From Nymphaea colorata (taxonomy: Eukaryota; Streptophyta; Magnoliopsida; Nymphaeales; Nymphaeaceae): a DNA stretch of 64,000 nucleotides. Positions 60,101 to 64,000 of this stretch are shown here, one piece after another; position 1 is the stretch's first letter; every line of letters begins with the position of its first letter. Position numbers and translations under genes: made by a program. The stretch lies in assembly GCF_008831285.2 (NCBI RefSeq), contig NC_045143.1:12885214-12949213 (forward strand), given 5' to 3'. The notes under the pieces were generated by a model. That model did no database searches, had not been told where the DNA came from, and worked only from the letters and a program-made list of their open reading frames with translations.

Positions 60101-61566
60101 TGAAGGTCCTGGCCGTGCAATGGGGATTGGAAGTCCTCATTCGAAGGAACCATATAGTGATTACGATGGGGATTCTGATGGGGGCTTGGGTCCAGTTCAT
60201 GAGACTGGCCAGCCTGATACATTTCAATTCAATGCATATCATAATGAAGCTGTAATGAATCTAGACAGAGATGAAGCTGTGTCTGGTTGTGCATCTGATC
60301 ATGATGCATTCCATGATGCGGATCATGACAGACAAAGGTTTATGGGCATTAATGAGACCTCTTATTCTGAAAACAAGGAAGACAATTCACTGATGGTACA
60401 GTACACTGTGGCTCCTAAACCAGATGAAGTCCCAAGGAGAACAAGGCTGAAAGACAAGTCTGATGTTGTGATGCCTAAACCGGCCCACAAGATTGTAAAT
60501 ATTTCTGTTAATGTGAATACATGGAAACCACCTCACTTTGAGTCAGCAAGTGAAGTCTCAAAAATGGAGAACACTAGTTTGCAGGACAGGGGAGCTTTTG
60601 CTTTCAAGTCTGGCGTAAGGCTGGTTCAAGAGAATAACACTGTCACAGGCGATAGGAGTGTAAGTTTAATGCAAACATATGGTCAATTGTATGGTAACTC
60701 TTTGTTTTACTATTTTTACTGTTGTGTCATTTATTATTATTCTTATGCTAATGTTATTGTTGCTATTTAAATGGTGAGGATGTTGGGCATCTTTGTCTTA
60801 GTTGCTGAGTTCAGCTTTGCTCTTTCTTAATGTACAAGACATGATTCTTGTATTGCACATAGCCACATACCAATATATGTTAGTCTCTGTAACTTCATCT
60901 TGAAACCGAAATATCTGACAACTTTGTGTGGTTCTTGTAGGAGGAATAGTATTGGTAGTTGTTAGTAATTGACTATCTTATCTTTCACCCATCTTTTTTG
61001 TGATATTTTTCTTGGAATTAACTTGCTCTGTGCATTGTCTTACCAATTTCTAGCCATTGATTGCTCCTCTGAAAAACTCAAAAGCTTGGTTGCTTGTTTT
61101 AGGGTGTGATTTTGTATAACTTTTAGATTCATAAGAACTCATTAGCCTCAAAGTTAGAGTGTATCTTTTCATCCGCTAACATCTGTTATATTTTATTACA
61201 TTTTTCATCAGGAAAGACCTCGTGTGGATGTTCATGAGGACCAGACGGCCGTGACATCCATTCCTGGTGAGTGTTTTGAAATTTTGGGGTGGCATACAAG
61301 CTCTAAGAGTTATACCATGATGTAGTTTTTTTTTCTTTCCATCCATTTCTTAAATCAATAGTTTCTTTTCTTTATTTCTTTCTATTTGGCATGTTTGTCA
61401 GTTGCTTTTTTCTATCTTTTCTACTGCATATCTTTCTGTTTGTTGTGAATGACAAACATGTTCCTTTGTGTTATAGTGCTTAATTGTAGCACCTATAGGC
61501 ATGCTTGGTGATCCTCTGGAAGAAGAAACATATGATGGAAATGAAATCCTGCAAACCTCCATATGA
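53987..61566 (+). CDS. Nab2/ZC3H14-like protein (PWI-like N-terminal domain), multi-exon, 3' end uncertain
   Basis: Exons 53987-54118, 58526-58626, 58737-59130, 59793-60659 and 61212-61266 join in phase with GT-AG introns, giving 516 codons; a sixth exon from 61490 or 61499 runs to a TGA at 61564. Residues about 25-85 (VEAKLLEFTGYTDDVLADYV, then VLVKNGKRKE, DLNVFLGDN, FVSWLWDHL) match the PWI-like fold at the N-terminus of Nab2/ZC3H14 proteins. These bind poly(A) RNA in the nucleus through C-terminal CCCH fingers. The rest is polar and probably disordered, with a basic SRRKRQWK stretch (possible nuclear signal) and an Ala-rich helix in exon 4. No CCCH fingers are seen in the window, so the gene probably continues beyond 64000 and the TGA may not be the true end. 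Homology rests on the N-terminal domain only. Confidence 0.7.
54119..58525. other. Large first intron (4.4 kb) of the Nab2/ZC3H14-like gene
   Basis: Bounded by exon 1 and exon 2. T-rich throughout, with repeat copies at about 55350-55745 and 56170-56290 and a GA run near 57297-57314. No internal exon is needed to keep the domain continuous. Confidence 0.65.
55350..55745 (+). repeat. Dispersed repeat, copy A (AT/T-rich)
   Basis: Shares a long pattern with 63300-63590: ataaaaacgggaaaaca..aaaaaatgtt at the start, T-rich middle, then gagaaaaacctcaacgat..aaaaacctgaaaatgatattt at the end. A third partial copy (..gaacaattgcctgagaagaaccttgctgttaaaaacc..atatttgtagctgtgattt) lies at about 56200-56285. 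Confidence 0.55.
58526..58626 (+). CDS. Nab2/ZC3H14-like exon 2
   Basis: Acceptor tttgcag, donor GTAATG. It encodes DYVIVLVKNGKRKEV, then DLNVFLGDNCSSFVS and a split Trp codon (TG|G). Confidence 0.85.
58737..59130 (+). CDS. Nab2/ZC3H14-like exon 3
   Basis: Acceptor atgcag, donor GTAAAA. It completes the Trp and ends the PWI-like domain (LWDHLSSNWHLYVKPQE). A charged linker with SRRKRQWKGLTREELESPP follows. Confidence 0.88.
59793..60659 (+). CDS. Nab2/ZC3H14-like exon 4 (large)
   Basis: 289 codons, acceptor ccttgtag, donor GTAAGT. It begins RVTPNMKIDAPRRLLQSAFR, contains a Ser-rich part, an Ala-rich helix (KVAASMATAMKAAAEAAYD), and an acidic, Asp/His-rich region. It ends with KPAHKIVNISVNVNTWKPP and a short tail. 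Open through the donor for 34 further codons, which is intron read-through. Confidence 0.88.
61212..61266 (+). CDS. Nab2/ZC3H14-like exon 5
   Basis: Acceptor catcag, donor GTGAGT, 55 nt, phase 0 to phase 1. Encodes ERPRVDVHEDQTAVTSIP. Confidence 0.75.
61490..61566 (+). CDS. Nab2/ZC3H14-like exon 6 (tentative)
   Basis: Acceptor attgtag at 61489, or ctatag at 61498 with the same frame. Encodes (API)GMLGDPLEEETYDG and then reaches a TGA at 61564. A one-base shift after about 61535 would open a coding-like frame to 61601 (KPPYDRELEDDGNILD) ending at a GT, so a frameshift in the sequence or a splice variant is possible. Confidence 0.4.
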
Positions 61567-61926
61567 TAGGGAACTGGAGGATGATGGAAATATCTTAGAC
61601 GGTGTCTTTTTTTTGTAAGAAAATTGAGTCAAGCATGGAGTTCTAGAACATTTGTTCTATTCAAGATGTCCATGTGGTTCTACTCTTTTTTTTTTTTGTT
61701 TCTTTCTCCCCTTCCAGGGGGTGTGGGGTGGGGAAAAGTGTATTAAGCTCAATTAAACGTCTTTGGAAGTTCTGCACTAAAATGGAAGTTCAATTTATAT
61801 GTATTGGCGAAGCAAAGTTTCAAACATATAGGATTGCAAACCCCACAAGTTGGTTAGAACCAGTTTCTGGTTTTCAGGTAGTTTTGGTATTTCAAACAAT
61901 TGATGATGCTTCCTGAAATACATGAG

Positions 61927-62094
61927 CATGTCTAAGCTCCATTAAATCTTATGCTGTCAATGGCTACCAATTCAGGATCGTGTTTAGAGTTTGTTTTTTA
62001 AGATGTGGTGCATGTCTAAGCTCCATTAAAATGTTATGCTGTCAATGACTACCAATTCAGGATTGTGTTTAGAGTCTGATTTTTGATGCAGTTG
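61927..62094 (+). repeat. 84-bp tandem duplication
   Basis: catgtctaagctccattaaa begins at 61927 and again at 62011, and the text following each start stays closely similar to ttcaggat(c/t)gtgtttagagt. Lies in the presumed intron region. Confidence 0.85.
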
Positions 62095-63299
62095 CATTCC
62101 CTGAATAGTGCGTTGAAATGGTTGAGTAGATCAATCCAAAGAGTACATTGATTTTCAGTGGCTTATAGTGGTATAATTCTTTGGTGAGTGTTAAAAGCCT
62201 CAGATACATAAGCTTGTCAATGAAAGGATCAGGCAATGGCACTTAGCAATGAACACCAACAGCATTATGTTCAGGCGTGCATGCATTTTCTACTAGTCCA
62301 AGCATGATATATAGGCCTCAAGGTCCATGCTTATCTCATTGCTCTCTGCTTCAGACACTGTCATTGTAGAAGTTATTGTGTTTGTGTGCTTGAAGTACAA
62401 TCCTGAATTTCAAAACATGTGAAAAGGTTCAAGTATATGATAACAGATTCAGCAAAATATCTTGAATTTTCAATGGAGGTTTTGAATTTTTCATGAAAAC
62501 TGCTGAATAATTAACATATACACAAAAAAATGTAAGGCTTGAATTCATTATTAAACCTTGTGCCGACAAACAGACAGACACGCACACACACCAAACACAT
62601 ATATATACACACCAGTGGACTCAAATCATGTCTCAACAAGCATATAAATATATACCAATCGTCTTAAATCATGTCTTGACAGCCTTTGGGTCTCAACTCA
62701 ACAACCTTTGGCAACTTGAGATCAGGATGACTGTTAAATATGAGTAGATTGTGTTGGTGGTTATTGATCAGTAACAAAATTTCTGATGCTTTCACCTTGC
62801 CAGATCTTCTATCCATGAATGTAACTCATACATGCATGAGTACTTTAACTTTGTGGGTGCGATATGGTCCGTGCTGTACTTGGAGTCAAAAAGATATGAG
62901 AATAGTTTTCTTCTTTTCACATTCAATACCACATAGTTGCATATTGGACCATTATCTGGGATGATTTGAACTAAATCAACATTGACTTCTTTGATCTGTA
63001 GATAGCTGCCTCAGATATTCAATGTCTTTATATTCTGTAGATGCATCAACTGTTTTTGGAAAGTCTGATTCATCACATGAGAAAGAAATACAAATATTCA
63101 TGAGTGCCTTTGAATGCTAGTCCAACCATCAGAAACAATCAATAAACCATATTGTTTCCATGAGAATTCTTGGAATTTTTAAGTAGTTTCTCAACTTGTT
63201 GCTCTTTTGACTTAGGATTTTGGTTGAAGTTTCTCTCTGCTTGGAGTAAATTGCAAATTGCAATAGATGTAAGTTATAAATATTGTCATAAAAAGTGTT

Positions 63300-63590
63300 T
63301 TATTTCGAAAAACGTGAGAAAAACATCAAAAAAAGATTAGCTGAAAAAATGGGAAAACACATTTTTTTGAAAAAAATGTTGAAATGAACAAAAACTCACA
63401 TTTTTTCGTTTTTTCGTTTTTTATGTATTTTAATTACCAGTTTTTTATTTTCATATTTTTCACATTTTATTTTAGTTTTTTAGCTTTTCTAAATTTTGCC
63501 GAAATTTTCTTGAGAAAACAATTTTGCTGTATTATAATAGAGAAAACCTCACTGTTTTATACCCAAAAACGATATTTGTGACTTATAAGT
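63300..63590 (+). repeat. Dispersed repeat, copy B
   Basis: Diverged relative of 55350-55745: same succession of gggaaaacacattt, aaaaaatgttgaaatgaa, a T-rich block, then gagaaaacctcactgtttta and aaaaacgatatttgtg. Confidence 0.55.
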
Positions 63591-64000
63591 TATAACTAAT
63601 CATTCCAGTAGGCATTTCTACTGATATCAAAGGCATGCAATTAAAGGACAAAGCTGTCCTCTGTTGTGTTTTCACCAATCACACTTATCTTCCTTTTTTT
63701 TTTTTCTTTGAGGCTTGTCATTTTTGAGAGAGAGAGATATATTTGCTGCATTTGAATTTTTCAACCTGTTTTTTGAATTTAATCACCATGTTCTTATAGT
63801 TTTAACTTTTTAGAATCCTCTAATCTTTGTCTTGAAAGTTTTTTATTTTTTTGAATTCCAAAATCGACAAATTAAACAAATGTGCTTTCCTTCTGTGTAT
63901 AAGATCCAAAAGTAGGGCACCGTAAAAACCGCAAATGAGCTGCACCACATTTGCATCACCACCTACATTTTTTGACACCATGCTCATAGATTTCCAAAGT

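Larger units (their letters stand above)
61567..64000. other. Probable further introns/3' part of the Nab2/ZC3H14-like gene
   Basis: T-rich, intron-like sequence. A possible exon starts at 63041 after tattctgtag (phase 1: DASTVFGKSDSSHEKEIQ), and another at 63610 after attccag (phase 1: GISTDIKGMQLKDKA). Both are plausible by splice acceptor and phase only. Confidence 0.3.

Overview
The window is nuclear DNA from a flowering plant. It has spliced genes with GT-AG introns, a plastid-targeted dehydroascorbate reductase, long AT-rich introns and intergenic sequence, and abundant LTR retrotransposons primed by initiator-Met tRNA. The species cannot be named from the sequence. No CRISPR array, tRNA or rRNA gene was found.

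Layout. 1-11129: AT-rich intergenic DNA with a GA-rich tract, a ~10-bp minisatellite, microsatellites and an old Ty1/Copia remnant (7180-8400). 11130-21693 (minus): a complete six-exon chloroplast-type DHAR gene of 264 codons; its 8.4-kb intron 4 carries a full-length Copia element (12587-18053, TSD GAGGT) in the gene's own orientation. 21989-22363: a MITE-like inverted-repeat element. 23902-26801: a non-autonomous LTR element whose interior holds a broken, intronless fragment of a plant formin FH2 domain, which looks like retrotransposon gene capture. 28165-49504: a block of Copia elements of the same family as the one in DHAR, interrupted by exactly 100 N (39338-39437). 49510-53986: intergenic and promoter DNA. 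53987 to about 61566 and probably beyond (plus): a multi-exon gene whose N-terminus resembles the PWI-like fold of Nab2/ZC3H14 poly(A)-RNA-binding proteins; its first intron is 4.4 kb.

Main interpretation. The Copia family has 450-470 bp LTRs (TG...CA), the PBS TGGTATCAGAGC, one gag-PR-IN-RT-RNaseH reading frame of 1438 codons and a short polypurine tract. One copy (44066-49504) is intact, with LTRs that differ at about one site, so it is very young. The block around the N gap is best read as an assembly artefact: 29210-39337 and 39438-49506 are the same ~10.1-kb segment, with the same two elements, the same TSDs and the same 276-bp spacer, from two overlapping contigs placed end to end. The frameshifts in the left copy of the young element are all single-base losses in homopolymer runs, i.e. 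likely uncorrected sequencing errors. The real locus therefore probably has two Copia elements here rather than four.

No wholly new biological system is evident. The strongest biological leads are the formin-capturing retroelement, the sense-oriented Copia insertion in the DHAR intron, and a recently active Copia family with a 47-bp tandem-repeat array in its LTR.
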